DNA of 5,921 nt, taken from the NCBI GenBank assembly GCA_051003795.1, contig JBPCKZ010000210.1, positions 1-5,921 of the forward strand, read 5' to 3'. Below the pieces are notes generated by a model. The model searched no databases. It was given only the letters and a program-made list of their open reading frames with translations, and was not told the origin of the DNA. This document shows positions 1 through 5,884 of this stretch, piece by piece. Position 1 is the stretch's first letter; each line of letters starts with the position of its first letter. Source of the DNA: JALYXS01 sp051003795. GTDB lineage: Bacteria; Acidobacteriota; Terriglobia; Bryobacterales; Bryobacteraceae. A program made the position numbers and the translations under genes.

Positions 1-34
1 GGGCTACCAAGCGGTCCCGTTCGCCTTGCGTCAT
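1..34 (-). CDS. IS transposase, N-terminal fragment (ISNCY/IS1202-like)
   Basis: This is the first 11 codons of a gene that runs leftward off the window. The peptide reads MTQGERDRLVA. This matches the typical opening of ISNCY-type transposases (M-T/S-Q-x-E-R-D-R-L-V-x-L-K), recalled from family knowledge and not searched. An AAGGA Shine-Dalgarno sequence (reverse complement of 44-48) lies 9 nt before the ATG. A GTG immediately upstream (35-37) is an alternative start. In the full protein this segment precedes a helix-turn-helix and a DDE integrase core, neither visible here. The tandem repeats at 76-121 lie just upstream, as expected for an IS end. The identification depends on 11 residues, so another DDE transposase family with the same opening (for example IS481-like) is possible. 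Confidence 0.6.
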   Translation of the reverse strand, partial: MTQGERDRLVA

Positions 35-75
35 CACTAGTTGTCCTTGTTGCACCTCCCCAGCGTGAGGTTGTC

Positions 76-121
76 AATAGGACATTTCTACTTGGCCCAA
101 ATAGGACATTATCATTTGGCC
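76..121. repeat. Two tandem 22-bp repeats at the IS end
   Basis: Two copies of a 22-bp unit occupy 76-97 and 100-121, a period of 24 bp. They match at 18 of 22 positions. Both begin AATAGGACATT and end TTGGCC, and the four differences fall in the middle. Short repeated boxes upstream of a transposase gene are commonly transposase-binding sites in IS ends, and that is the inferred role here. They could also bind a repressor of the transposase promoter. Confidence 0.75.
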
Positions 122-142
122 GCGACATCGTTGACATCCCAT

Positions 143-172
143 TTGACAGGTTCCCTGGGCATCGCGTATGAT
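143..172 (+). promoter_or_regulatory. Sigma70-type promoter for the PLP-enzyme gene
   Basis: A perfect -35 box TTGACA (143-148) is followed after 18 bp by a near-perfect -10 box TATGAT (167-172). Transcription would start near 179, giving a leader of about 100 nt before the ATG at 281. A second TTGACA lies at 131-136 but has no -10 at a suitable distance. If the IS tip is at 148, the -35 box belongs to the IS and the -10 to host DNA, a classical hybrid promoter. Bases 173-280 show no other convincing feature except the GGAG ribosome site at 272-275. Confidence 0.5.
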
Positions 173-280
173 CGTGCCAATCGTGGAGATCGGCGGCGCT
201 CGTGCCTTTCGATCCAACGTTCCGTTCGCGACCGCAACACGCCCCGTGGCGTCTTAACTTTCAGAATTAATGGAGCGCAT

Positions 281-1522
281 ATGAATTCACGCCGGCAATT
301 TTTGACAGCGGGGGCCGCCGCGGGCCTTCTAACCGCCATCGAGGGCCGCGCGGCTCGGTCCACTTCCAATGAATTTCCGTACCCGGAGCTGGAATCGCGC
401 ATCGCGCGGCACGACTTTCGCGATATTACTAAAGACGTTTTGCCGACGCCGTGCATGGTGGTCGATCTCGACCTGTTCGAGCAAAACCTCGACACCATGG
501 CAAACCAAGCCAAGGCCAGCGGTATCAACGTACGTCCGCACGTCAAGATTCACAAGAGCGTCGATGTGGCGCGGCGGCAGGTCGCTAAAGGCGCGATCGG
601 GATCACCTGCGCCACGATCGCCGAGGCGGAATTGATGTCGGGTGGCGGAATTAAGAACGTGTTGTGGACCAAGCAGCCGGCGAGCGTCAACAATATCTCG
701 CGCGCCGTTGCACTCTCGAAGAAGGACCCGACGTTCATGTTCGTGGTGGACGATCCGGTCGTCGTCGATTGGGTGGAACAAGCCGCCGCGGCCAACAACG
801 CGCGCCTGCGGATCGCAACCAGTGTTTTCGCGGGTTTGACGCGTCAGGGCATTGCGGGGGGCGACCCGGCTCTCGACCTTTCACGGAAAATCGCCGGGTC
901 GAAGCGTCTGAAGTTCGAGGGCTTCATGGCCTATTCTGGAGACGCCGCCCACACGCACGGTTGGGAGAAACGCCGTAAGAAATCCGCGGACGATTTGGCG
1001 CCCGTTCGGGAGACCATTGAGATGGCCAACAAGGCCGGATTACCGGTCAATATCGTCAGCGGCGGCTCGACCGGGACTTACAATATCGACAAAGACAATG
1101 GCCTGACCGAGCTCGAAGCGGGCTCCTACGTGTTCATGGACACGGCTTACTTCGCAATCGGCGGGAAAACGGACGAACATGTTTACTCCGATTTCAAAGG
1201 CGCGCTGACCGTACTGACGACCGTGGATAGCAAGCGGCATCCCAATCAGGTCGCCATCGACTACGGGAATAAAGCCATGCTGCGCCCGACCGACAAAGTC
1301 AAAGGCATGCCCTGGATTCAGGTGGAGCCTCAGGGGGCCGAATACGGAATCCTGAAATGGAAAGACGGCGACCGGGATCTGAAAATCGGCGAGCGCGTGG
1401 AACTGTACTGCACCAACCTCGATACGAGCACGAATTGCTACGACCGCTATTACGTCGCCCGCGGCGAGCAGATCGTGGATGCGTGGCCCATCATGGGCCG
1501 CGGCGGCGCCGCTCAACGCTGA
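281..1522 (+). CDS. Tat-exported DSD1/D-threonine aldolase-family PLP enzyme
   Basis: The 413-residue protein belongs to the fold-type III PLP enzymes (alanine racemase-like barrel plus C-terminal domain) that include D-threonine aldolase and eukaryotic-type D-serine dehydratase. These cleave or deaminate D-beta-hydroxy amino acids. The start at 281 is chosen for GGAG at 272-275 and because it begins a Tat signal: SRRQFL at residues 3-8, then a hydrophobic run to about 20. Export to the periplasm is therefore likely. The motif RPHVKIHK (85-92) carries the probable Schiff-base lysine K89. SGGSTGTY (260-267) is the phosphate-binding loop. ELEAGSYVFMD (277-287) and DYGNKA (327-332) are family signatures. 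The C-terminal end YDRYYVARG...VDAWPI also fits. Oddly, the usual EEHG is AEYG (353-356) and the usual metal site P-x-H-x-D is C-T-N-L-D (377-381), so Asn379 stands where a metal-binding His is expected. The substrate is therefore uncertain. It appears to be monocistronic. Confidence 0.88.
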   Translation: MNSRRQFLTAGAAAGLLTAIEGRAARSTSNEFPYPELESRIARHDFRDITKDVLPTPCMVVDLDLFEQNLDTMANQAKASGINVRPHVKIHKSVDVARRQVAKGAIGITCATIAEAELMSGGGIKNVLWTKQPASVNNISRAVALSKKDPTFMFVVDDPVVVDWVEQAAAANNARLRIATSVFAGLTRQGIAGGDPALDLSRKIAGSKRLKFEGFMAYSGDAAHTHGWEKRRKKSADDLAPVRETIEMANKAGLPVNIVSGGSTGTYNIDKDNGLTELEAGSYVFMDTAYFAIGGKTDEHVYSDFKGALTVLTTVDSKRHPNQVAIDYGNKAMLRPTDKVKGMPWIQVEPQGAEYGILKWKDGDRDLKIGERVELYCTNLDTSTNCYDRYYVARGEQIVDAWPIMGRGGAAQR

Positions 1523-1563
1523 ATTGGGATAGTTCCCCGCCCTCGTTCTGGAATAACAAGTTC

Positions 1564-1627
1564 AACCGCTCCCTTACGATCGGGGCTCGGTATGCCATTT
1601 CCGAGCCGTGACCGTAAGGGAGCGGTT
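1564..1627. repeat. 64-nt palindromic element (REP/MITE-like)
   Basis: The two outer arms are a perfect 15-bp inverted repeat: AACCGCTCCCTTACG at 1564-1578 and its complement at 1613-1627. Inside, GGCTCGG (1584-1590) pairs with CCGAGCC (1601-1607), and short pairs join the two stems, leaving a 10-nt loop. The result is one long, nearly continuous hairpin. It sits in the gap between the PLP-enzyme gene and marR. No run of T follows either arm, so it is not a textbook intrinsic terminator, although such a stem can still stop or protect transcripts. The layout resembles repeated extragenic palindromes of Acidobacteria, which is an inference from memory. Confidence 0.7.
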
Positions 1628-1688
1628 CGTCGAATTTGGAAACATCATCGACTCAATTCACGCAACCTCTCCATCTGCTTGCAACTTA

Positions 1689-1719
1689 ATCTCTATGTAG
1701 AGCATCTCCATATAGAGAT
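1689..1719. promoter_or_regulatory. Double inverted-repeat operator for MarR
   Basis: Two 14-bp arms (1689-1702 and 1706-1719) are inverted copies matching at 12 of 14 positions around a 3-bp centre. Each arm also contains its own palindrome: CTCTA-TG-TAGAG at 1691-1702 is perfect, and CTCCA-TA-TAGAG at 1706-1717 has one mismatch. The two 12-bp boxes are 15 bp apart centre to centre. The element ends 6 bp before the marR ATG. MarR dimers bind such AT-rich palindromes and commonly repress their own operon. TATAGA (1711-1716) could be a -10 box buried in the second box. No good -35 pairs with it, and TTGCAA at 1679-1684 is the nearest candidate. Confidence 0.65.
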
Positions 1720-1725
1720 AAATGA

Positions 1726-2223
1726 ATGAAGGTCGCAGGTCACGAAACTCAATCGCGGAAAGGCGTTCACCTCTGGCTGCTGTTGTGGAAGGCAACCAGG
1801 ACTTTGGAAGTTCACGCGCGGCGGAGCGTGCAAGCCACGGGTTTGGGATTGAGCGATTTCGGTGTCCTCGAAGCCCTTCTTCATAAGGGGCCGCTGGCGG
1901 TGAACGCTCTTCGAAAAAAAGTGCTGCTCAGCAGCGGGTCCACGACGGCGGCGGTTGACCGGTTGGAAGGGAACGGCCTCGTCGAGCGGGCATCCGCGCC
2001 GGCCGATCGCCGCGGATGCATCGTGCACCTGACGGAGAAAGGATCGAACCTGATCCGCGCGCTTTTTCGAGATCACGCGCGCGATATGGAGCGTGTGTTC
2101 TCGTGCCTGGGCCCGGACGAGAGGAGCGCTCTGGCGAGCCTCTTGCATAAAGTCGGTCGCGGGCCGGAGCATCTCGCGGCGAACCAAGAGAATGCGAGTG
2201 CGAACAAAGAAGGAAGGAGTTGA
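1726..2223 (+). CDS. MarR-family transcriptional regulator
   Basis: This 165-residue protein has the usual MarR length and layout: N-terminal dimerisation helix (about 13-35), winged helix-turn-helix (about 40-106) and C-terminal dimerisation helices (about 107-145). The recognition helix lies around SSGSTTAAVDRLE (69-81). The wing APADRRGCIVHLTEKG (91-106) contains the characteristic D-R-R. It should act as a dimeric repressor released by a small phenolic, quinone-like or oxidising signal, but the ligand cannot be read from sequence. The ATG at 1726 has only a weak GAG ribosome site (1715-1717). An out-of-frame ATG at 1722 is ignored. The stop lies 3 bp before the pirin ATG, so the two form an operon. 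The paired operator directly upstream implies autoregulation. The tail NQENASANKEGRS is polar and probably disordered. Confidence 0.9.
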   Translation: MKVAGHETQSRKGVHLWLLLWKATRTLEVHARRSVQATGLGLSDFGVLEALLHKGPLAVNALRKKVLLSSGSTTAAVDRLEGNGLVERASAPADRRGCIVHLTEKGSNLIRALFRDHARDMERVFSCLGPDERSALASLLHKVGRGPEHLAANQENASANKEGRS

Positions 2224-2226
2224 AAA

Positions 2227-3096
2227 ATGCTGGAACGAAAGAGAGTACTGGGAGTGTACGGCGCGGCAGGCTCCCATTGGGTAGGTGACGGTTTTCCGGT
2301 ACGAACGGTGCTTCCGTCACCCGCGGTAACGGACCTAAGTCCGTTTTTGATGCTGGACTATGCGGGCCCTGTAAACTTCAAACCGTCAAACCGGCCGCGC
2401 GGCGTCGAAGAGCATCCGCATCGCGGATTCGAAACGGTGACGATCGCCTACCAAGGCAGCGTCGATCACCGCGATTCCGGCGGGAACTCGGGCACGATTC
2501 ACCCGGGCGACGTGCAGCGGATGACGGCGGCTTCGGGCGTCGTCCATGAAGAGAAGCACGGAGCGGACTTCACCGCCAAGGGCGGCGATTTCGAAATGGT
2601 GCAGCTCTGGGTGGATCTGCCCGCCGCGGCCAAGATGGCCAAGCCCGGCTACCAAGGCATCCCGAGCGCGCGGATTCCGCGCGTGGAACTGGGAACCGGA
2701 GCATACGCCCGCGTGATTGCCGGTGCGCTGAACGGCGTCAAAGGCCCCGCTAAAACGTTCACTCCGGTGAATGTCTTCGACGTGCGGCTGGAGGCGGGCG
2801 GGCGCGGTGAACTGAAGCTGCCGCCCGGCCAAAACTCCGCGATTGCGATGCTGCGGGGCGAGGTTATCGTAAACGGATCGTCCGCGTTAAAGGGCGAAGC
2901 GCAACTTGCGCCGCTTAGCGCTTCGGGAGAGAGCGTACTGCTCGAAGCAAAGACGGAATCGCTGCTGATCGTCCTGAGCGGCGAACCCCTCAACCAGCCG
3001 GTCGCCAGCTACGGACCCTTCGTGATGAACACCGAGGCCGAGCTGCGGCAGGCTATGCAGGATTACCGCGCGGGGCGGATGGGCCACGGGCACTGA
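2227..3096 (+). CDS. Pirin-family bicupin protein
   Basis: The 289-residue product is a pirin, a two-domain cupin that binds one metal ion (usually Fe) in its N-terminal barrel. Characterised bacterial pirins act as quercetin 2,3-dioxygenases or modulate metabolic enzymes. The N-terminal cupin shows EEHPHRGFET (61-70) and VVHEEKH (105-111). H63, H65, H107 and E109 match the four metal ligands of human pirin (H56, H58, H101, E103). The C-terminal cupin is about residues 160-260, ending in the family-typical EPLNQPVASYGPFVMNT. Translation starts 7 nt after the GGAGT of a strong AAGGAG (2214-2219) inside the marR 3' end, so the genes are probably coupled. MarR-pirin pairs are a recurring arrangement, usually read as a stress or flavonoid/quinone response. 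Substrate here is unknown. It ends 4 bp from a convergent gene. Confidence 0.92.
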   Translation: MLERKRVLGVYGAAGSHWVGDGFPVRTVLPSPAVTDLSPFLMLDYAGPVNFKPSNRPRGVEEHPHRGFETVTIAYQGSVDHRDSGGNSGTIHPGDVQRMTAASGVVHEEKHGADFTAKGGDFEMVQLWVDLPAAAKMAKPGYQGIPSARIPRVELGTGAYARVIAGALNGVKGPAKTFTPVNVFDVRLEAGGRGELKLPPGQNSAIAMLRGEVIVNGSSALKGEAQLAPLSASGESVLLEAKTESLLIVLSGEPLNQPVASYGPFVMNTEAELRQAMQDYRAGRMGHGH

Positions 3097-3100
3097 TCGG

Positions 3101-3811
3101 TCACCGCGCCGCCGGCTTGCTCTCGCGCAGCGTTTGCAGCCACTTCCGGCACTCCGCGGCGAGGCTTTCCGGCGTGCGCGCGGATTGCAACATTGCCGCC
3201 ACGTAGCTCGGCACCGCGGTCATGAAGATCCCGTGCCGCACGCCTGGAACCGAGATCATCTCGTCGAGCTGCTTCGCTTCGGCGGTATCGCGGTTCCGCA
3301 TCTCCTCCAATTTTTTCACAACGCTCGCGCTGTCGAGCGCCCCCGCGGCTGCCCCATCCAGCCATTGAATGGCCGATGGAAGATCGAGTAAGCTGCGGTG
3401 GCGTCCAGAGAGCAGCATTTGGACCACGGACGGATCGCCTTCGGTAAACCCATCGGCGTAAATGACGGCCATGATGCCTGTGGTCAGCGGCTCGGCTCCG
3501 GTGGGCAAGGAGTTGCCGGTTTCACTCGCGGACTCGGGCGGCAGCGGGTAGCCGCCGCTCGGGTACGCCATTGTGTCGCCGCCGAAGGCGGTGGGTTGCT
3601 GCTTCCCTTGCAACCGGTAACTCGCCTGCGCAATGTAAGCGGTCGCGGCCGCCGCATGCCGGTTATGTAGAACGGCCGAATAGGTTCCTTTTTCCGTCTT
3701 GCGGTATTCGAGTGCTAAGTCCCGGGCGGGCTGCGCCGGCAATATCCAGCCGGTCAAAAACGTTTCGAAAAGCAAGGTATGATAAAAAACAGCCAAAAAA
3801 ATTCGCAACAT
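3101..3811 (-). CDS. Secreted protein of unknown function
   Basis: I do not recognise this 236-residue protein. Residues 1-28 are hydrophobic and end in an AQPA-type site, consistent with a signal peptide and export. Residues 30-130 look beta-rich. They include LALEYRKTEKGTYSAVLHN and AVIYADGFTEGDP (115-127), a style seen in extracellular proteins of Acidobacteria. The rest (130-236) is mainly helical, with charged stretches KKLEEMRNRDTAEAKQLDEM (166-185) and a Lys/Arg-rich C-terminus. The start is uncertain: no clear Shine-Dalgarno sequence precedes the ATG at 3811, and no downstream start looks better. The gene converges on pirin with 4 bp between stop codons and diverges from the efflux adaptor across 52 bp. 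That it is coding is supported by its length, the signal peptide and codon-level plausibility, not by a known family. Confidence 0.65.
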   Translation of the reverse strand: MLRIFLAVFYHTLLFETFLTGWILPAQPARDLALEYRKTEKGTYSAVLHNRHAAAATAYIAQASYRLQGKQQPTAFGGDTMAYPSGGYPLPPESASETGNSLPTGAEPLTTGIMAVIYADGFTEGDPSVVQMLLSGRHRSLLDLPSAIQWLDGAAAGALDSASVVKKLEEMRNRDTAEAKQLDEMISVPGVRHGIFMTAVPSYVAAMLQSARTPESLAAECRKWLQTLRESKPAAR

Positions 3812-3863
3812 TTGCGCAAGATGAGCGGGCGATTTCGCCTGTTTAGGAGTCTCACTCTAATAT
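3778..3863 (+). promoter_or_regulatory. Possible start region for the efflux adaptor
   Basis: TATGAT (3778-3783) could be a -10 box for the adaptor gene, lying inside the 5' end of the divergent gene, but the -35 region is poor. AGGAG at 3845-3849 is the only ribosome-site candidate and lies an unusually long 14 nt before the ATG at 3864. An in-frame TAA at 3858-3860 rules out any earlier start. AT-rich TAATAT directly abuts the ATG. The evidence is weak and no operator repeat is visible in the 52-bp divergent gap. Confidence 0.22.
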
Positions 3864-5207
3864 ATGTCCGCGATCCACCAACCCTCTCCCGCAGCTGCGC
3901 CGCTACCGGAGCGGACCTCGCCTCGGGCGGTGCCGCCGCTTCCGGCCAAGCCGTCGCGCCAGGGCGTGTGGGTGGGGATCGCGGCGGCGCTCGTGGTTCT
4001 GGGGTCGATCGGAGCGTGGTTCGCGGCCCATCGCGTGTCGCCCGCGACGGCCGCGGCTGCGGGGTTGCGTACGGTGAAGGTGGCCGCGGGACCGGCCGTT
4101 CGCATCATGCGCGTGAGCGGATCCACCGCCGCCCGGAACTTCGCTTCCCTCACGGCGCCGATGATGCGGGGGCCCGATTCGGGGCGCGCATTGGTGTTGG
4201 TCTCGCTCGCGAAATCGGGGTCGATCGTGAAAAAGGGCGAGTTCATCGCGCAGATCGACGCGCAAGCCATCAAAGATCACGTCGACGATATCAACTCCCA
4301 GGTACAGCAGGCCGAGTCGGATATCAAGAAGCGCCAGGCCGAGCAGGCCATCGAGATGGAAAACCTGCGGCAGGGTCTGCGAGTGGCGAATTCGGATCTC
4401 GAGAAGGCCAAACTGGATGCGGGAGCCGCCGATATCCGCACCGATATCGACAAGGAAATTTTGCGGCTCGCGGTGGAAGAAGCGGACGCGACTTACAAAG
4501 AACTCACGATCAATCTGGCCACTACCGCGCAAAGGCAGAAATCGGAAATTCGGATCTTGGAATACACGCGCGATCGCCACACCCGCCATCGCGACCGGCA
4601 CCGGCACGACGTCGACCGCTTCACGATGCAGGCGCCGATCGGGGGCTTGGTGGTGATGGAATCCATTTGGCGCGGCGGCGACATGGGGCAAATCGAGCAA
4701 GGCGATCAGGTTTCTCCGGGCCAGCCGTTCATGAAAATCGTCGATACCAACAGCATGCAGCTCGAAGCGACCATCAACCAGGCGGAGAGCGAGGGTTTCC
4801 GCATCGGTCAGACGGCGGAACTCCATTTCGACGCTTTCCCCGAGCTTAAATTGAAGGGGAGAGTTTATAGTGTCGGGGCCATGGGCGTGATGGGCTGGCG
4901 GCAAAACTACTACATTCGCAACATCCCGGTCCGGATTTCAATTCTGGAGCGCGATCCGCGCGTGATTCCCGATCTTTCGGCCAGCGCGGATGTGGTGCTG
5001 GGTTCGCGGGACAAGGCCATTCTGGTGCCGCTTGAGGCTTTGCAGAGCGACAACGGCAAGAACGTGGTCTTCGTAAAACAAGGGGACGAGTTCAAGGAGA
5101 AGGCCGTCGAAGTGGGATTGCGGAACAACACGCAGGCGGCGGTGATGGCGGGTTTGCAGCCCGGCGAGGAAGTGGCGCTCGGGCGTCCGGCCACGGTCAG
5201 CCCGTAA
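3864..5207 (+). CDS. Efflux periplasmic adaptor (HlyD/MFP family)
   Basis: The 447-residue protein is a membrane fusion protein that links an inner-membrane RND or ABC pump to an outer-membrane channel. A proline-rich cytoplasmic start (8-30) is followed by one membrane anchor (about 34-55). The first lipoyl/barrel-sandwich half includes SLAKSGSIVKKGEFIAQID (114-132). A long alpha-helical coiled-coil hairpin spans about 135-252. The second half starts at APIGGLVV (257-264), and the beta-barrel follows from about 296 (MQLEATINQAESEGFRIGQ). The C-terminal membrane-proximal domain includes AILVPLEALQ (385-394) and GLQPGEEVAL (430-439). The hairpin ends in a Arg/His-rich stretch, TRDRHTRHRDRHRHDVDR (235-252). 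No pump or TolC-like gene is next to it: upstream is a divergent unknown gene and downstream a convergent antitoxin. Its substrate and partner are therefore unknown. The 3' end overlaps higA by 11 bp. Confidence 0.88.
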   Translation: MSAIHQPSPAAAPLPERTSPRAVPPLPAKPSRQGVWVGIAAALVVLGSIGAWFAAHRVSPATAAAAGLRTVKVAAGPAVRIMRVSGSTAARNFASLTAPMMRGPDSGRALVLVSLAKSGSIVKKGEFIAQIDAQAIKDHVDDINSQVQQAESDIKKRQAEQAIEMENLRQGLRVANSDLEKAKLDAGAADIRTDIDKEILRLAVEEADATYKELTINLATTAQRQKSEIRILEYTRDRHTRHRDRHRHDVDRFTMQAPIGGLVVMESIWRGGDMGQIEQGDQVSPGQPFMKIVDTNSMQLEATINQAESEGFRIGQTAELHFDAFPELKLKGRVYSVGAMGVMGWRQNYYIRNIPVRISILERDPRVIPDLSASADVVLGSRDKAILVPLEALQSDNGKNVVFVKQGDEFKEKAVEVGLRNNTQAAVMAGLQPGEEVALGRPATVSP

Positions 5208-5511
5208 GTTTTGCGTTCGCCGGCTCGGTCGGGACGTACCGCTTGATGGCGACGTCGCCCGCGCGCCGCCGGGTTCTCGCCACGTCGTAGGCAAGCTGCA
5301 TCCGCAGCAGGTGATCCATGTCGGGCCCAAACGCCTTTTCGATGCGGAGGGCCATTTCCGGCGTCAGCACGGCCTTGCCGTGCAAAAGGTCGGAAAGCGT
5401 GGCGCGCCGCACCTTCAAAACCTCTGCCGCCTTCGACACCTTGAGGGCTAAGGCTTCGATAACCTCGGTTCCGATCGGGTCGCCCGGATGGGGCGGGTTC
5501 TTCATGGGCAT
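5197..5511 (-). CDS. higA: HigA-type antitoxin (XRE-family HTH)
   Basis: This 104-residue protein is the antitoxin and autorepressor of a HigBA type II module. HPGDPIGTEVIEALALKVS (8-26), RRATLSDLLHGKAVLTPEMA (35-54) and LRIEKAFG (55-62) give the VapI/HigA helix-turn-helix. The HPG opening, S/T-x-L-S-x-L-L-x-G-K recognition region and PEMALR-EKAFG end are all typical. The basic tail (79-104) is somewhat longer than in compact HigA proteins. The start at 5511 is favoured over the ATG two codons in (5505) because AGGAGG (reverse complement of 5518-5523) lies 6 nt upstream. That ribosome site overlaps the stop codon of the upstream toxin remnant, showing the original higB-higA operon. With the toxin damaged it may now be an orphan regulator. 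Its stop lies inside the convergent adaptor gene. Confidence 0.88.
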   Translation of the reverse strand: MPMKNPPHPGDPIGTEVIEALALKVSKAAEVLKVRRATLSDLLHGKAVLTPEMALRIEKAFGPDMDHLLRMQLAYDVARTRRRAGDVAIKRYVPTEPANAKLTG

Positions 5512-5521
5512 TTCGAGCCTC

Positions 5522-5767
5522 CTAGTGGTAGTCGATCCAGTCGATATCGCCGGCGCTGTTCGCCTCTTCGTCGTAACGGAAAATTAAGCGCCAGTTTCCC
5601 GTGACATTCAGGCTCCAGAATTCCTTCACGCCGCCCTTCAGGGGATGCAGCTTCCACCCCGGAAACCGACTCGCCTGGTCCAGGTCGTTAGGCCGTTTCC
5701 AGCGTGATCCATCGCCAGTAAGCTGCGCGGGAGAGCCTCGCCATCGGACAGGCCTAAAAACTCTACG
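5522..5767 (-). pseudogene. higB: HigB toxin remnant, 5' part missing
   Basis: The open frame ends in about 56 residues typical of RelE/ParE-superfamily HigB, a ribosome-dependent mRNA endonuclease. They include FPGWKLHPLKG (reverse complement of about 5633-5665), FWSLNVTGNWRLIFRYDEE and the end DIDWIDYH (matching V-N-G-N-W-R-x-x-F and a terminal D-Y-H). Upstream of about 5690 the frame stops resembling the family. It meets an in-frame TAG (5768-5770) with no ATG, GTG or TTG before a GTG deep inside the toxin (5627-5629). Intact HigB is about 90 residues, so roughly 35 N-terminal residues are missing or out of frame. An IS21-like element begins nearby on the right and is the likely cause. A sequencing frameshift is the alternative, but neither other frame upstream shows a HigB-like N-terminus. 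The stop overlaps the higA ribosome site. Confidence 0.75.
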
Positions 5768-5884
5768 CTACGCCGTTAATCGCGGGTAATCGTCACTTCC
5801 CAGAACCGGACTTGAACGAAGCCTTACGGCAGACGCTTCGCGTGCCCGGTAGCCTGATGCGCCGAACCACGGATGGCGGTATGT
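5768..5884. other. Non-coding stretch, probable IS left end
   Basis: No gene is visible on either strand. A short direct repeat, TAATCG at 5777-5782 and 5787-5792 (GTTAATCGCGGGTAATCGTCAC in context), sits near its left edge. It resembles the repeated boxes in the ends of some IS21-family elements, a resemblance from memory. GGCGG at 5875-5879 could be the ribosome site for the ATG at 5885. No convincing promoter was found. Confidence 0.4.

Larger units (their letters stand above)
1..148 (-). mobile_element. 5' end of an insertion sequence (partial)
   Basis: The transposase start at 34, the two tandem repeats at 76-121 and a TGTCAA-type tip (reverse complement of 143-148) together look like the promoter-side end of an insertion sequence lying mostly outside the window. 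The outer boundary is a guess. Position 148 is proposed because, read on the minus strand, the sequence there begins TGTCAA, and many IS tips begin with TG. The far end, which would show the matching terminal inverted repeat and target duplication, is not in the window. Confidence 0.4.

Noticed and set aside
41..280. In-frame upstream extension of the PLP-enzyme gene
   Set aside because: It would run through the IS repeats and promoter and hide the Tat signal. The ATG at 281 has GGAG at the right distance and starts the twin-arginine motif.
1564..1627. Classical rho-independent terminator
   Set aside because: The stem is strong but no T-run follows on either strand, so it is listed as a palindromic repeat.
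1722..1724. Alternative ATG for marR
   Set aside because: It is out of frame with the MarR protein.
3779..4849. Long plus-strand open frame (356 codons) overlapping the adaptor in another frame
   Set aside because: It is rich in Arg and Gly with no recognisable motif, a typical GC-rich shadow of the adaptor frame.
3903..4904. Long minus-strand open frame (333 codons) opposite the efflux adaptor
   Set aside because: It is the antisense of a clear adaptor gene in high-GC DNA. Its translation is rich in Arg/His/Pro with no domain.
5795..5825. tRNA T-arm-like sequence on the minus strand (GTTCAAGTCC)
   Set aside because: The 5-bp T stem does not form and no acceptor, D or anticodon arms surround it.
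5768..5880. Group II intron domain V-like sequence (GTCCGGTTC on the minus strand)
   Set aside because: The complementary 5' arm with GAGC is missing, so domain V cannot fold.
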